From Hemicordylus capensis (lineage: Eukaryota; Chordata; Lepidosauria; Squamata; Cordylidae): a stretch of DNA of 64,000 nucleotides. The notes beneath the pieces were generated by a model. That model saw nothing but the letters and a program-made list of their open reading frames with translations, ran no database searches and was not told the DNA's origin. The translations under genes were made by a program, and so were the position numbers. Positions within the stretch are counted from its first letter, which is position 1. Every line of letters starts with the position of its first letter. Where the stretch lies: the NCBI RefSeq assembly GCF_027244095.1, contig NC_069659.1, forward strand, positions 88,657,501 to 88,721,500, written 5' to 3'. Positions 48,001-56,800 of this stretch are shown here, piece after piece.

Positions 48001-51000
48001 GGTCCCAGTACCAATCCCTGGGGGACCCCACTTCTTCCTCCCTCCCTTGTGAATACTGTCCATTTATTCATACCCTTTGTTTCCTGTCCTTCAACCAGTT
48101 ACCGATCTACACATGGACCTGTCCCCTTATCCATGACTACTAAGTAACTCAAGAACCTTTGGTGGGGAACTCTGACAAAAGTTTTTTGGAAGTCCCAGTA
48201 TACAAGTCACTCGGATCTCCCGGAGAGGAGAGCTGGTCTTGTGGTCGCAAGCATGACTTGTCCCCATAGCTAAGCAGGGTCTGCCCTGGTTGCATATGAA
48301 TGGGAGACTAGAAGTGTGAGCACTGTCAGATATTCCCCTTAGGGGATGTAGCCGCTCTGGGAAGAGCAGAAGGTTTCAAGTTCCCTCCCTGGCTTCTCCA
48401 AGATAGGGCTGAGAGAGATTCCTGCCTGCAACCTTGGAGAAGCCACTGCCAGTCTGTGAAGACAATACTGAGCTAGATAGACCAATGGTCTGACTCAGCA
48501 TATGGCAGTTTCCTATGTTCCTATCTCCTTTATGTCTGTTGACACTCTCAAAGAACTCCAAAAGGTTAGTGAGACAAGACTTGCCCTTACAGAAGCCATG
48601 CTGGTTCTCCTTCAGCAAGTCTGTTCTTAAGTATGTTTTCCATCAGTTTACCTGGCACCAAAGTTAAGCTGACTGTTCTGTAATTTCCTGGATCCCCCCT
48701 GGAACCCTTTTTGGCAATCGGAGTTACATTGGCTACTTTCCAGTTCTCTGATTCAGAGCCTGATTGTAGGGACAAATTACAATTTTTCGCTAGATCAGCA
48801 ATTTCACATTTGAATTCCTTCAGAACTCTTGGGTGGATGCCATCTGGCCCTGGTGATTTTTAATTTTTAGTTTTTCAAGACAGTTTAGAACACCTTCTAA
48901 ACTGCATGCAAAAAGAATGAGAAATGCACAAGGCTTGATAATAAGCACTAGATGTTTTCATTACATACTCTTCATTCTCAGAATCCTTGCCTGCAGTCGA
49001 ATCATTAGCAAGTCCTGTTTCTAGGCGGGATGCTAAAGCATTCAATTTCCTTTTTCTAACATCTTGGAAAGGTAAATAAAATTCAATACCTGAGAAGGGA
49101 AGAAAAGCAAATTAGTGGTTTTCATGTTAGCAATATTTGAGAGCTGTTTGTAAATTAGTCAGACTTTATAAGATAAATGTATCCTACCTTCATTTTTTAA
49201 GGCTTCTCGTAAGCCTCTGGTTGTGGGAGAAATGAGGGCGGTGATAGTATCGCTATCAGCAAGCCCTGCAGCTCGGAACAACACAGTGAACTGGTACGTG
49301 CAAACATAGAAATAAGGACATAGCTTGGCTCTTAGAAGATTATATAGGGAAGTAAAACTGAGAGACCTGCAAGATAAAGAAATAATATACAAAATGGTCA
49401 GTTGATCTGAAAGCTGCAAAACAGAAGTAAACAAAACCTATTTGAGAGCACACAACAGAGGAAGTAAACCCATGCTTGGGCTACTATTGTGTAGACCAGG
49501 GATTCTCAACATTGGGTCCCCAGATGTTATTGGACTTCAACTCCCATAATCCTCAGTCCCAGTGGCCTTTGGTTGGGGATTATGGGAGCTGAAGTCCAAT
49601 AACATCCAGAGACCCATCATTGAGAATCCCTGGTGTAGACTATAGATGCGGGCTCATGTGACTAGATGCTCTTCCCTAAAAAACCTCCCTCTATGCAGAA
49701 AACTAGAATGTCAGGGAGATGGATATGCTAAAACCCTTACCCTCTGGATTGCTAATGCTAGCTTTCACATGCGCAGGGAACAGTTTTTGTACTGAATAAC
49801 ATCCTATCATAAGAGCCGCCACATTCAGTCTAGAGTGGTATAGCCCAGGCACAGGCTTACCACCTCAGAGAATTATGCCTGAGTTGCTAAGCAAAGATAG
49901 AGTTGAAAGTATATGAACAAGGCCTGGTGAATTGTGAATGACAGGATTTCCAGGAGGTCAGCAGATGGTGCTTCACCATCTTGCCACTCTTGATGACTAG
50001 CAAAACCAAAGTAATAAACAATAAGCAGATCTATTGCAATTATAAAGGATTCATCTTCCCTTGCTTATTCTCCATCTAGCTATCTCTGTGGCTGCTACTG
50101 GAGTCACCATTTCCCTTTCCTTCTAAGCTTCATTCAGATGTTATAAAATTGCCTTGCTGTAGCCTTGTATCATGGGGTGAAGGGAGGGGAAATCCCGCCC
50201 CCACCACATCAGTACACCAATCAGCAGTGTGCCTCACCACTCGCTTACAGTGGGGCTTGTCTGAAGAGAGAAAAGCCAAAAGTGTGATGGTGGGTGCTTC
50301 CATGAATGTGAGACTGTCAATTTAAATTTACTGCAAGAAACTAAGCGCAGAGATAGATCATAAATCTAGACACCTCTATTCTTTAACTTCATGGCAAAGC
50401 ATAGGAATTAAACTACATGTTACATACAGCCATGAATAACTGCACCAAGTTAACATTTCTTAACATTAAAAGCTGTTTTGCTATGGGGAAACATTAGAGA
50501 GGAACAGGATGCTTAATGTTTTATTTGGTCCAATAGGCTTCCAGAAGATTCCCCCTTCTCCAAGGGGAACAGCTTTTGGAACTTTATGGGACCTAAGAAG
50601 TGCTATGCACTGAAAGGATTAAACACTCGCCCACCTGCTTCTATGAATTTCTGCCCTTTCAAATCTGCTTTTATTTTAAAACGATAGCACTGAGGCTGTT
50701 GCATGTGTTTACATATCAAGCATAGTTGGCTCTACAGAATTACAACTACTGAAGTGATTGCTGGGAGAATGAATTACATATGTGCAAGTACGAACTTCCT
50801 ACTGAAATATCTAAACTCCCTTTTTGTAACGAGTAGCAAAGCATTCCATTAAGGGAGCCTTAATAATTATGAAAAATACTTGTAGAACACTTATGAAACC
50901 TGCCAGTCATCTACCTGGATACGCAGTTCCCTTCACTTCAACTTACCATTCACTCATGAGAACTTGTTGAAGTGCTTCATCATGGAGCCAAGGACTATTC

Positions 51001-54000
51001 TTTCCAGCCATTTTTCTGTCTGTTCCAATACGAGGGAAGAGCTGTAGCCATGGCAAGAAAGGATGAAGCCAATATACAAGGCTTTGTTGAAAAGCACACC
51101 GAAGTTCTGTGGAGAGTTTTGGTTCCTAAGATTTCAAGTGTGGAATGTCCATTTTAAAAAGCTATTTACAAGAGGTCTAAAGATCTTTAAAGCAATATTG
51201 ACTACAGTGGGCCCACAGACCATAAGTGCATTTGTTACAAAAAGTGTGAATTAGCCTTTTGTTATTTTCCTACCTCAGGTTAGTTAAGAACTCAGTTTCT
51301 TCAGCCTATCCTTGTCAATTAACTGTTTAAAAACAAAGAGTTACCTGAATACTGTGAGGCAAGTTTACTGATGTTGCTCTACAATGCTGGACATATCCTT
51401 GAGATTCTTCTTGTGCTTTCAAATGATTTGTCCATGCAAATGATTGGGAAGATGTGAAGAGAAGGCGAGTTTTAATACTCCAATCCGCAGGAAATTCATA
51501 ACTTGGTGAAGAAGTATCGGTATTGTATACTTCCAGATATGGGTTCTTGTAAAATAGAAACATTGACAAAAGTTAGAAGAAATCAGATACTTTCTACCAC
51601 CACATACCTCTCATTAGCACTAAGCACAGCATAATGTTAAATCTGCCCAGATGCGATTCAGGGTTTGCATTTAACCAGAGTCTGAAACTCATAGATTTAA
51701 AGCCTTACTTTGGAAGATCAATCCTGTTACAATAGGGGAGGAAAGGCAGCCACGGTGCTTAAGAAGAAAAAAGACAATATGCTTGAAATGATGCAATTAC
51801 TATGGCAAAGCAGGTAGTTTTTGTAAAAGGACTATATAAGCACTCATATGGACATGTGGATAAATACTCATCCTTTGACTTCCTCCTTCTCTTTGCAGCC
51901 ATCCACAAACAAGGAGCATAAAGCAGATCCCTCTCACCTACCCTCAAGCTGACATTTGTAGTTCCCTGCCAGTTTTCCGCCAAGAGACAAAATGACATCT
52001 GATGTTCAAGAGAAACCACAACCCTTTCTTCCCTCACGTGAACTTGCACAAGAGGAGACTTTTGATACCTTAGCCTTGCCGTAAACAGCACAAACCCAAT
52101 GCAGTTGGGTTCTTTACAAGCACCATTACATAAACGCAGTTACTCTGCAAGTGCACCTTTCTGCTCACAAGAGGGCTGCTTATGAGGAACAGAAAACTCC
52201 TGCACATAGAAAAGCATGCAGGGGAGGATGCAAAGGGCAACAACTGGGTCCCGTATGATATACAATTCAAAATATCCCCATACTTTAACATCCTGTAAAA
52301 AAATTATTCTTACATTGGTTAATGAGGCAACATCTGCTGTTTCAGAAAATTCTTCTTTCCAGATGGAATTTTCTTGATCATTTGAAAACTGGAAAATGTT
52401 ATAAAGTTAGAGCATAGCACAATCTAAAAGGAAGAATTAAACATGAATATTTTTTTTAATTACTAAACACAACATATTTCTGTGCTTAGTATAATAAACT
52501 TTTAAAAGAAAAAGTAAACTCTTTATTGCTTGTATTTCTATTAGAACAAACTTCAGGTTTGAATTAGTTATCTTTATGTGCTTATCCTGCAATATGTACA
52601 CATAACCTTATTCTAGTTAAGGCAATGGGTTAACTTGTCACAGTACAGTATACCATATTTATTCGAACTGAAGATAGCTCTGAATTGAAGACAACCACTT
52701 TAAATATACAGGTTAAACACAAGTAATATTGTATTTACCTGAAAGAAAGAGGGCTCTGAATTTAAGATGACCCCTTGATTTCTAATATTAAAGAACTTGG
52801 GGGAAAATCTAGACTTGAATTCAGGTTAATACAATAGTATTTATTTGGATGCTTGCCAAATAAAAGGCCTATTGCTTGTATCAGTTTTATTTATTAAAAC
52901 TGATATTTTTAATATGTCCTTATAAGCTTATAGTTTTAGAAGTTTTAGCTTCTAAAGTTATAAACATATAAACACAACATATTCCTGTGCTTAGTATAAT
53001 ATGTCCTTATAAGCTTATAGTTTTAGAAGTTTTAGATTAAACTTACAAAGCTAAAATAAGTTTAACGAAGGACTTTTGATTCCAAATTGTTTCATAGGGC
53101 TGAAACCTGTGCTTAATATCTCCTAACAATTTCAACTGGACTCAAGATTGCTTAATTTTAACTAGCACATTTTACAGAAAAATCCTTTACAGACACCAAC
53201 ACAAAGGAAGTAAAGCATTGTTTAGAAGGTACATCCGCATTAAATTCAGCATTAGGTTTTTGTGCAATGTAATATAGTGTTTTTTAATTTATTCATAAAT
53301 GCCCTAGAAGTTGGGGTAAGCAGCTAAGTAGACAGATTTGCAGATGACAACAAACTATTTAGGGTAGTGAAATCCAAAACAGATTGCAAGGAGCTCCAAA
53401 AGGATCTTTTCCAAACTGGGAGAGAGGGCCACAAAATGGCAGGTTCAGTGTAAGCAGATTTAAAGTGCTGCATTGATTGACTGATTAAGCACTGTCAAGT
53501 TGGTGTGGACTTTTAGCGACCACATATATTCTCTCCAGGATCATCTGTCTTCAACTTGGCCTTTAAGGTCTGTCAGTGGTGTATTCATTGTTGTTGCAAT
53601 CGAGTCATAGGGACATAGGAAGCTGCCATATACTGAGTCAGAACATAGGTCCATCTTGCTCAGTGTTGTCTACACAGACTGGCAACGGCTTCTCTAAGGT
53701 TGCAGAGAGGAATCTCTCTCAGCCTATCTTAGAGATGCCAGGGAAGGAACTTAGAACCTGGATGCTCTTCCCAGAGCAGCTCCATCCCTTAAGGGGAATA
53801 TCTTACAACAGCGCACACTTCTAGTCTCCCTTTCATATGCAAACAGGGCCGACTCTGCTTAGCTAAGGGGACAAGTCATGCTTGCTACCACAAGACCAGC
53901 TCTCTTCCCTCGCTGCTGGTCATCCTCTTCTTCTCTTTCCTTCAACTTTTCCCAGCATTATGGACTTCTCAAGGGAGCTGGGTTTTCACATAATGTGTCC

Positions 54001-56550
54001 AAAGTATGATAGTTTGAGCCTGGTCATTTGTGCCTTGAGTGAAAATTCTGGATTGATTTGTTCTATGATCTTTTTGTTTATTTTCCTGGCTGTTCATGAT
54101 AGCCTCAAAAGTCTTTTCCAGCACTAAAGTTCAAAAGCGTCAATGCTTTTTCTGTCTCGCTTCTTTGAATTCCAGCTTTCACATCCATAGAGTGTCATAG
54201 TGAAAACCATTGTCCAAACTATTCTAATCTTTGTAGGTATAGACACGTTGCGGCATCTAAATATCCTTTCCAAGGCCTTCATTGCAACCCTACCAAGTGC
54301 TAGTCTGCAGCATATTTCTTGACTGCTGGATTGTTTACTGTTGATGGTCGATCCTAAAAGGCAGAAGCTATCCACCACGTCAATGTCTTCATTATCATTT
54401 CTAAGGCTGGTTGCTGTACCCATTCATTGTCATTAGTTTAGTCTTCTTTACATTTAGTCGTAGTCCCATTTCCCCCCCACTGTGCTCCTTAACAATGAGA
54501 TGTTCTGGGACGCCCATTTTCCAAAGGACATTCTATCATCATCATTTTACATCCCACTCTTCCTCCAAGGAGCCCAGAGCAGTGTACTACATACTTTGGT
54601 TTCTCCTCACAACAACCCTGTGAAGCAGGTTAGGCTGAGAGAGAAGGGACAGGCCCGGAGTCACCCAGCTAGTATCATGGCTGAATGGGGATTTGAACTC
54701 TGGTCTCCCCGGTCCTAGTCCAGCACTCTAACCACTTCACCACGCTGGCTCAACTTGACATGGTTGACACAATCAAAGACTTTTCTGTAGTCTATAAAGC
54801 ACACATTGACTTATTTTTGGTATTCTTTGGCTTTTGAAAGCTCATTGAAAGTGTCGACACAATGTGCAGCAGCTATGAAAAAGGCCAATTCCATGCTTGG
54901 AATAATTAGGAAGAGGACTGAAAATAAAACTGCTTATACAAATCAATGGTGTGGCCACATTTGGAGTACTGTATACAGTTCTCGTCACCTTAACTCAAAC
55001 AGGACATTATAGAACCGGGGAAGGTGCAGAAGGGGGCAACCAAGATGATCAGGGGCCTACAGCACCTTCCTTATAAGGTAAGGCTATACTACCTGTGGCT
55101 TTTTAGATGAAAAAAGACTGAGGGGCAACATGATCGAGGTCTATAAAATGATGCAAGGTGTGGAGTGAGTGGACAGAGAGAAATTTTTCTTCCTCTTGCA
55201 CAACGCTAGAACCAGGGGTCATCCCATGAAACTGATTGCCAAGAAATTTAGAACCAAGAGGAAATACTTTTTCACACAACACATAGTTAACCTATGAAAT
55301 TCTCTGCCACAAGACACTGGTGACAGCCACCAACCTGAACACGGCTTTAAGAAGGGCTTAGATAAATTCATGGAGAACAAATCTATCGAGGGCTATAAGC
55401 CACCTCCAGCCTCAAATGAAAGACACCTCTAAATACCAGATGCAGAGGAGTAACAGCAGGACTCCTTGACTGTGGGCTTCTCAGAAGCATCTGGTAGGCC
55501 ACTGTGTGAAACAGGATGCTGGACTAGATAGGGGCCTGATCCTGCAGCGCTGTTCTTATGTAAAACACAAAATCGAGTGTTAAATGTCTGTTGAGCAGAA
55601 AGAAGGGAAATGCCCATTTTACTACATGAAGAAAAGGCAAGTCGTAAGTTTTCCACAATCGTGCTTTATGACGTTATGATCAGCCATCATCTCTCTTCCC
55701 TTCTTACACAACTAGATACATATTTTCAGGACCTTAATGTGTCACACATATTACTAATTAGTTTCCCCTTTTTGGCTTTGATTCCCTATGCTTATCCTAT
55801 AGCATGTCTTCAGTTAGAAGACATGCAGCCCGTTCTTATGCACGTTTACTCAGAAGCAGACTTCGCTAAATTTCAGTGGGGTTTACACTCAATACAGTTA
55901 AGTGTGCACAGTGCTGCAGTCTTACAATCCTGACTTGACAGCTCAGCTCAAATCTTGTTTGAACACAGATCTCCGAAGATAAGTTAATAGAAAAAATTCT
56001 TTCCGCATTATTGGTCACGAGTCATTTACAGCATAGCTAACACCTTCCCTCAGGAAGAAAGAAAAAAAAACCAAACAAACACAGAAGACAAGAAGTGAGG
56101 AGGAAGCAAGGGAGACGAGGGAACTCCCACCAAGAGCTTTCGCGCCCCAAGCCTCCGCCTGCCTTCTTCGTCGAAGAGCCTTTGAAGGCGCGGCGCTCCC
56201 TAAAGCAGACTTACCTCTTGGCAGCTGCTGTTTCGTGGGGTGCTGCAGCTGCTCCCCTTCGCCGACCACTCCTCCTCCGCTTCTTTTCGGGACGGAGAAG
56301 AGCGCGGGCGGGTTCCCGGCGAACGCGGCGTGTTCTCCAAGCTCGAGAAGGGGTTGCGCCTACGACTTCCCGGGAAGGGCCGAGGGGAGGCCGCGGAGTC
56401 TCCGAGAGGGCAGCAGGCGGTCGCGGCGGGAGACTCCCCAGAGACCGGCACCCGGGCCGCTTCGCTTCTCCGGGGCCTTTTCCGCTTCAGACGCAGAGTC
56501 TCGGGAGGCTTCTTGAAGCCAGGCGAGTAGCCAGGAATGATGGAGCACAT
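39836..56550 (-). CDS. DONSON: DONSON, complete coding region in ten exons
   Basis: DONSON (downstream neighbour of SON) is a nuclear replication factor that brings GINS to MCM during assembly of the CMG helicase and protects forks; human mutations cause microcephaly syndromes. On the minus strand the exons are 56550-56215, 52388-52314, 51545-51345, 51125-50947, 49366-49188, 49089-48969, 45595-45494, 41865-41667, 40697-40485 and 39973-39836. They sum to 1743 nt, exactly 580 codons plus stop (human 566 aa). Landmarks match human: N-terminal [26 protein letters not shown], the core [20 protein letters not shown], acidic FSWLEEMG, and the C-terminus [11 protein letters not shown]...YTWKS. The start at 56550 is chosen because the human protein begins at the same place; an upstream in-frame ATG gives an unconserved extension. 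Introns are 97 nt to 3.8 kb and full of LINEs; intron 7 looks U12-type. Confidence 0.97.
40130..40440 (-). mobile_element. L2-type LINE 3' end in DONSON intron 9
   Basis: The minus strand reads ...[29 protein letters not shown] then an A-rich tail with TGTTAACTGCCTTGTATTCC. It sits about 45 bp downstream of the exon 9 donor, so the open frame at 40245-40682 is a chance join of exon and LINE. Confidence 0.65.
40485..40697 (-). CDS. DONSON: DONSON exon 9
   Basis: The acceptor is TCTTGTTTCCAG and the donor AAG|GTGAGTAG. It encodes [40 protein letters not shown] and [20 protein letters not shown], ending NNKQSIKK. The last dozen residues differ from human (ICLQMDKVLDM), but the donor is excellent and the next exon joins in frame. 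Beyond the donor the open frame runs into an L2 tail and is not coding. Confidence 0.95.
40698..41666 (-). other. DONSON intron 8
   Basis: No repeat family or RNA gene recognised; a short G-rich GTGTGTGGGTGGGGGGGTGGG run lies at about 40838-40858. Confidence 0.6.
41667..41865 (-). CDS. DONSON: DONSON exon 8
   Basis: The acceptor is ATCTGCATAG with a U12-like branch site upstream; the donor is AAG|GTAAAAAG. It encodes [60 protein letters not shown] and TMQTLK. It is nearly identical to human ([29 protein letters not shown]...). Confidence 0.97.
41866..41889 (-). promoter_or_regulatory. U12-type branch site and 3' splice site of DONSON intron 7
   Basis: On the minus strand TTCTTTGAC (one mismatch to TTCCTTRAC) lies at 41889-41881, with its branch adenosine 16 nt before the intron end CATAG. 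There is no long polypyrimidine tract. Together with the donor at 45493 this marks a GT-AG U12 intron of 3628 nt. Confidence 0.75.
42129..42900. mobile_element. Composite repeat: probable hAT MITE with an inserted family A repeat
   Basis: CAGGAGTGCACAACTCAAATGCC at 42129 and the complementary AAGTTGTGCAGGGCGGC near 42887 look like the two ends of a hAT-type element. Inside, 42412-42640 is a copy of the family A repeat (TATATACTGCTTTTCAAC ... AGAGGTACCTCTTCACTCAG). Both ends are diverged and I see no target duplication. Confidence 0.4.
43908..44192 (-). repeat. tRNA-derived SINE with a duplicated head fragment
   Basis: On the minus strand the main copy begins GAGCCCCTGGTGGCACAGTG (A box), then AACCAGAAGGTTACAAGTTCGATCC (B box), AGGTTGACTCAGCCTTCCATCC and ends AGCGGTATATAAATGTAAGTGC. 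A second partial head (44154-44192) repeats CAGGGCGGCAGTTTTACCACTGTGCC directly beside it. Confidence 0.8.
44983..45047 (+). repeat. (AG)n microsatellite
   Basis: About 32 uninterrupted AG units. On the minus strand it creates a Leu-Ser repeat open frame with no meaning. Confidence 0.95.
45485..45493 (-). promoter_or_regulatory. U12-type 5' splice site of DONSON intron 7
   Basis: On the minus strand the intron begins GTATCCTTT directly after ...ATTAAACT, a nine-base match to the minor-spliceosome donor consensus (R)TATCCTTT. Translation of the flanking exons fixes the junction to this base. Confidence 0.85.
45494..45595 (-). CDS. DONSON: DONSON exon 7, with U12-type donor
   Basis: The acceptor is CTTTGCATAG. 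It encodes [20 protein letters not shown] then [13 protein letters not shown] plus two bases of a Leu codon. It matches human [26 protein letters not shown]. The donor reads GTATCCTTT, the exact consensus of minor-spliceosome (U12) introns. Confidence 0.96.
46219..47487 (-). mobile_element. L2 LINE 3' part inserted in CR1
   Basis: On the minus strand: [53 protein letters not shown], then after a frame change [38 protein letters not shown] and a tail ending in TTTTGGGTGGTATAGAAGTGTG plus AAATAAATAA. At the joints TTAATTATG and CTTCTTATG may be remains of a target duplication. Confidence 0.85.
48221..48522 (+). repeat. 5S-rRNA-derived SINE with CR1-like tail
   Basis: AGCTAAGCAGGGTCTGCCCTGGTTGCATATGAATGGGAGAC closely follows the internal promoter of 5S rRNA (AGCTAAGCAGGGTCGGGCCTGGTTAGTACTTGGATGGGAGAC). 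The body follows (CTTCTCCAAGATAGGGCTG, CTGCAACCTTGGAGAAGCC) and the tail GAGCTAGATAGACCAATGGTCTGACTCAG resembles the CR1 3' end. ATCTCC flanks both sides. Its orientation is opposite to the host CR1. Confidence 0.8.
48969..49089 (-). CDS. DONSON: DONSON exon 6
   Basis: The acceptor is CCCTTCTCAG and the donor GAAGA|GTATGTAA. It encodes [20 protein letters not shown] then [19 protein letters not shown]. It is diverged from human after the IEF.LP start, as expected for a linker. The donor GTATGT is weaker than its neighbours. A CR1 copy begins about 70 bp beyond the exon in the intron. Confidence 0.93.
49188..49366 (-). CDS. DONSON: DONSON exon 5, conserved core
   Basis: The acceptor is TATCTTGCAG and the donor GAAG|GTAGGAT. 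It encodes [40 protein letters not shown] and [19 protein letters not shown]. This is the best conserved part of the family and nearly identical to human. Confidence 0.97.
49497..49632. mobile_element. hAT MITE, 136 bp, with 8-bp target duplication
   Basis: CAGGGATTCTCAACATTGGG and the complementary TCATTGAGAATCCCTG ends enclose a near-perfect hairpin. It is flanked by GTGTAGAC at 49489-49496 and 49633-49640. Same family as 9300-9525. Lies in DONSON intron 4, about 130 bp from exon 5. Confidence 0.85.
49641..50946 (-). other. DONSON intron 4, right part
   Basis: No exon, RNA gene or recognisable transposon. Ordinary intron sequence. Confidence 0.6.
50947..51125 (-). CDS. DONSON: DONSON exon 4
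   Basis: The acceptor is TTGAAATCTTAG and the donor TG|GTAAGTTG. It encodes [40 protein letters not shown] and [20 protein letters not shown]; the final Trp codon is split across the next junction. It matches human ...[25 protein letters not shown].... Confidence 0.97.
51345..51545 (-). CDS. DONSON: DONSON exon 3
   Basis: The acceptor is TATTTTACAAG and the donor CAG|GTAACTC. It has 67 codons in phase 0, including [20 protein letters not shown] and [20 protein letters not shown], ending LPHSIQ. It is very close to human ([28 protein letters not shown]...). Confidence 0.97.
51546..52313 (-). other. DONSON intron 2
   Basis: No repeat or gene recognised. The 110-codon minus-strand open frame at 51759-52091 has no family resemblance. 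Confidence 0.6.
52314..52388 (-). CDS. DONSON: DONSON exon 2
   Basis: This is 75 nt (25 codons, phase 0 at both ends) after CATTTTCCAG and before AAT|GTAAGAA. It reads [25 protein letters not shown]. Human has [21 protein letters not shown] at the same position. It is poorly conserved but splices in frame with both neighbours. Confidence 0.92.
52465..53035 (+). repeat. Local patchwork of short direct repeats
   Basis: A 32-bp segment at 52465-52496 (AAACACAACATATTTCTGTG CTTAGTATAATA) recurs at 52970-53001 with one change. Fused to it, a 38-bp segment from 52911-52948 (AATATGTCCTTATAAGCTTA TAGTTTTAGAAGTTTTAG) recurs exactly at 52998-53035. Lies in DONSON intron 1. Confidence 0.8.
53609..53909 (-). 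repeat. 5S-rRNA-derived SINE
   Basis: Reversed copy of the SINE at 48221: tail CATAGGAAGCTGCCATATACTGAGTC, body CTTCTCTAAGGTTGCAGAGAGG and the 5S-like head GTCTCCCTTTCATATGCAAACAGG ... CTTAGCTAAGGGGACAAGTC at the right. Confidence 0.8.
54536..54752 (-). repeat. MIR-like SINE
   Basis: ATCATCATTTTACATCCCACTC, CACAACAACCCTGTGAAGCAGG, GTCACCCAGCTAGTATCATGGC, GATTTGAACTCTGGTCTCC and CTCTAACCACTTCACCACGC, in the same order as the copies at 34298 and 39034. Confidence 0.8.
55563..56100 (-). other. DONSON intron 1, part next to exon 1
   Basis: Unique sequence with no recognised exon, RNA or transposon. GC content rises towards 56100 where the CpG-rich block begins. Confidence 0.6.
56215..56550 (-). 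CDS. DONSON: DONSON exon 1
   Basis: It has 112 codons from ATG at 56550, beginning [20 protein letters not shown] and followed by a basic run (LKRKRPRR) that may be a nuclear localisation signal. A low-complexity Ser/Pro/Arg-rich stretch then includes [12 protein letters not shown], which matches human ARRNPFARLDN. It ends NSSCQE|GTAAGTC. The exon sits in a CpG-rich block. An in-frame ATG upstream would add about 89 unconserved residues and is not favoured. Confidence 0.95.
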
Positions 56551-56800
56551 AGCGAGAGAGAGAAGCGCGAGGGAAGGAAAAAGAAAAAGGAAGAGCGCCG
56601 CCGCCACCGCCGTCCTCCCGAGCCCTTCTCCGAATTTCGCGGGTAATGCGTAGGCTCCGCCTCGAGGCTGGGCTTGGTCCTTCAGCTCACCCGCTCTGCA
56701 GCCAACCAATCTGAACTCAGCGTTCCTGCCAGCGGCGCTCCCCGCGCCTATCAATGCCCGCCTTTTCACGACCCGTTTGTGTGGTACTATCCCTCCTGCA
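56551..56800 (-). promoter_or_regulatory. DONSON promoter / 5' UTR, CpG-rich
   Basis: Sequence upstream of the DONSON ATG is GC-rich with many CpGs (the rich block spans about 56130-56760, including exon 1) and has no TATA box at a fitting distance. An inverted CCAAT box (ATTGG on the gene strand) lies near 56703-56712. This is typical of a housekeeping CpG-island promoter. The exact start site cannot be read from sequence. The block faces only DONSON, because CRYZL1 lies on the same strand with its 3' end towards it. Confidence 0.6.

Larger units (their letters stand above)
45911..48900 (-). mobile_element. CR1 LINE, interrupted by L2 and a 5S-derived SINE
   Basis: The plus strand starts ACATAAGAACACCCTGCTAG (reversed CR1 end) and continues through CAGTGGCCTACCAGATGCC to 46218, then resumes at 47488 (GCTGTGTGAAAAAGTATGTC). 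On the minus strand further on come [11 protein letters not shown], the FADDTKL-like [11 protein letters not shown] and, near 48700, [13 protein letters not shown] / [11 protein letters not shown] (RT). These are CR1 motifs. Gaps: L2 at 46219-47487 and SINE at 48221-48522. It fills nearly all of DONSON intron 6. Confidence 0.85.
53463..54848 (-). mobile_element. BovB/RTE LINE 3' part, carrying two SINEs
   Basis: On the minus strand near 54400-54130: [20 protein letters not shown], then [40 protein letters not shown] and [17 protein letters not shown], typical of the RTE/BovB C-terminal region. The 3' tail at 53463-53608 reversed gives GTCCACACCAACTTGACAGTGCTTAATC. Interrupted at 53609-53909 (5S-derived SINE) and 54536-54752 (MIR-like SINE). 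Confidence 0.8.
53270..55562 (+). mobile_element. CR1 LINE 3' part, interrupted by BovB
   Basis: The first piece 53270-53462 reads [14 protein letters not shown]-like RT end in fragments; the second piece 54849-55562 runs from AATGTGCAGCAGCTATGAAAAAGG through AACCAGGGGTCATCCCATGAAACTG to the CR1 end ACTAGATAGGGGCCTGATCCTGCAGCGCTGTTCTTATG. The gap is filled by a BovB copy carrying two SINEs. Confidence 0.85.

Noticed and set aside
48221-48365. A 5S rRNA gene
   Set aside because: Only the internal promoter part resembles 5S; the ends and tail are SINE-like and the unit recurs at 34013 and 53609.
52640-52830. DNA transposon with TATTTATTCGAACT-like end
   Set aside because: One end looks familiar for lizard repeats, but I could not find the matching end or a target duplication.
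56095-56646. 183-codon plus-strand frame over DONSON exon 1
   Set aside because: Antisense shadow of a GC-rich coding exon and promoter.
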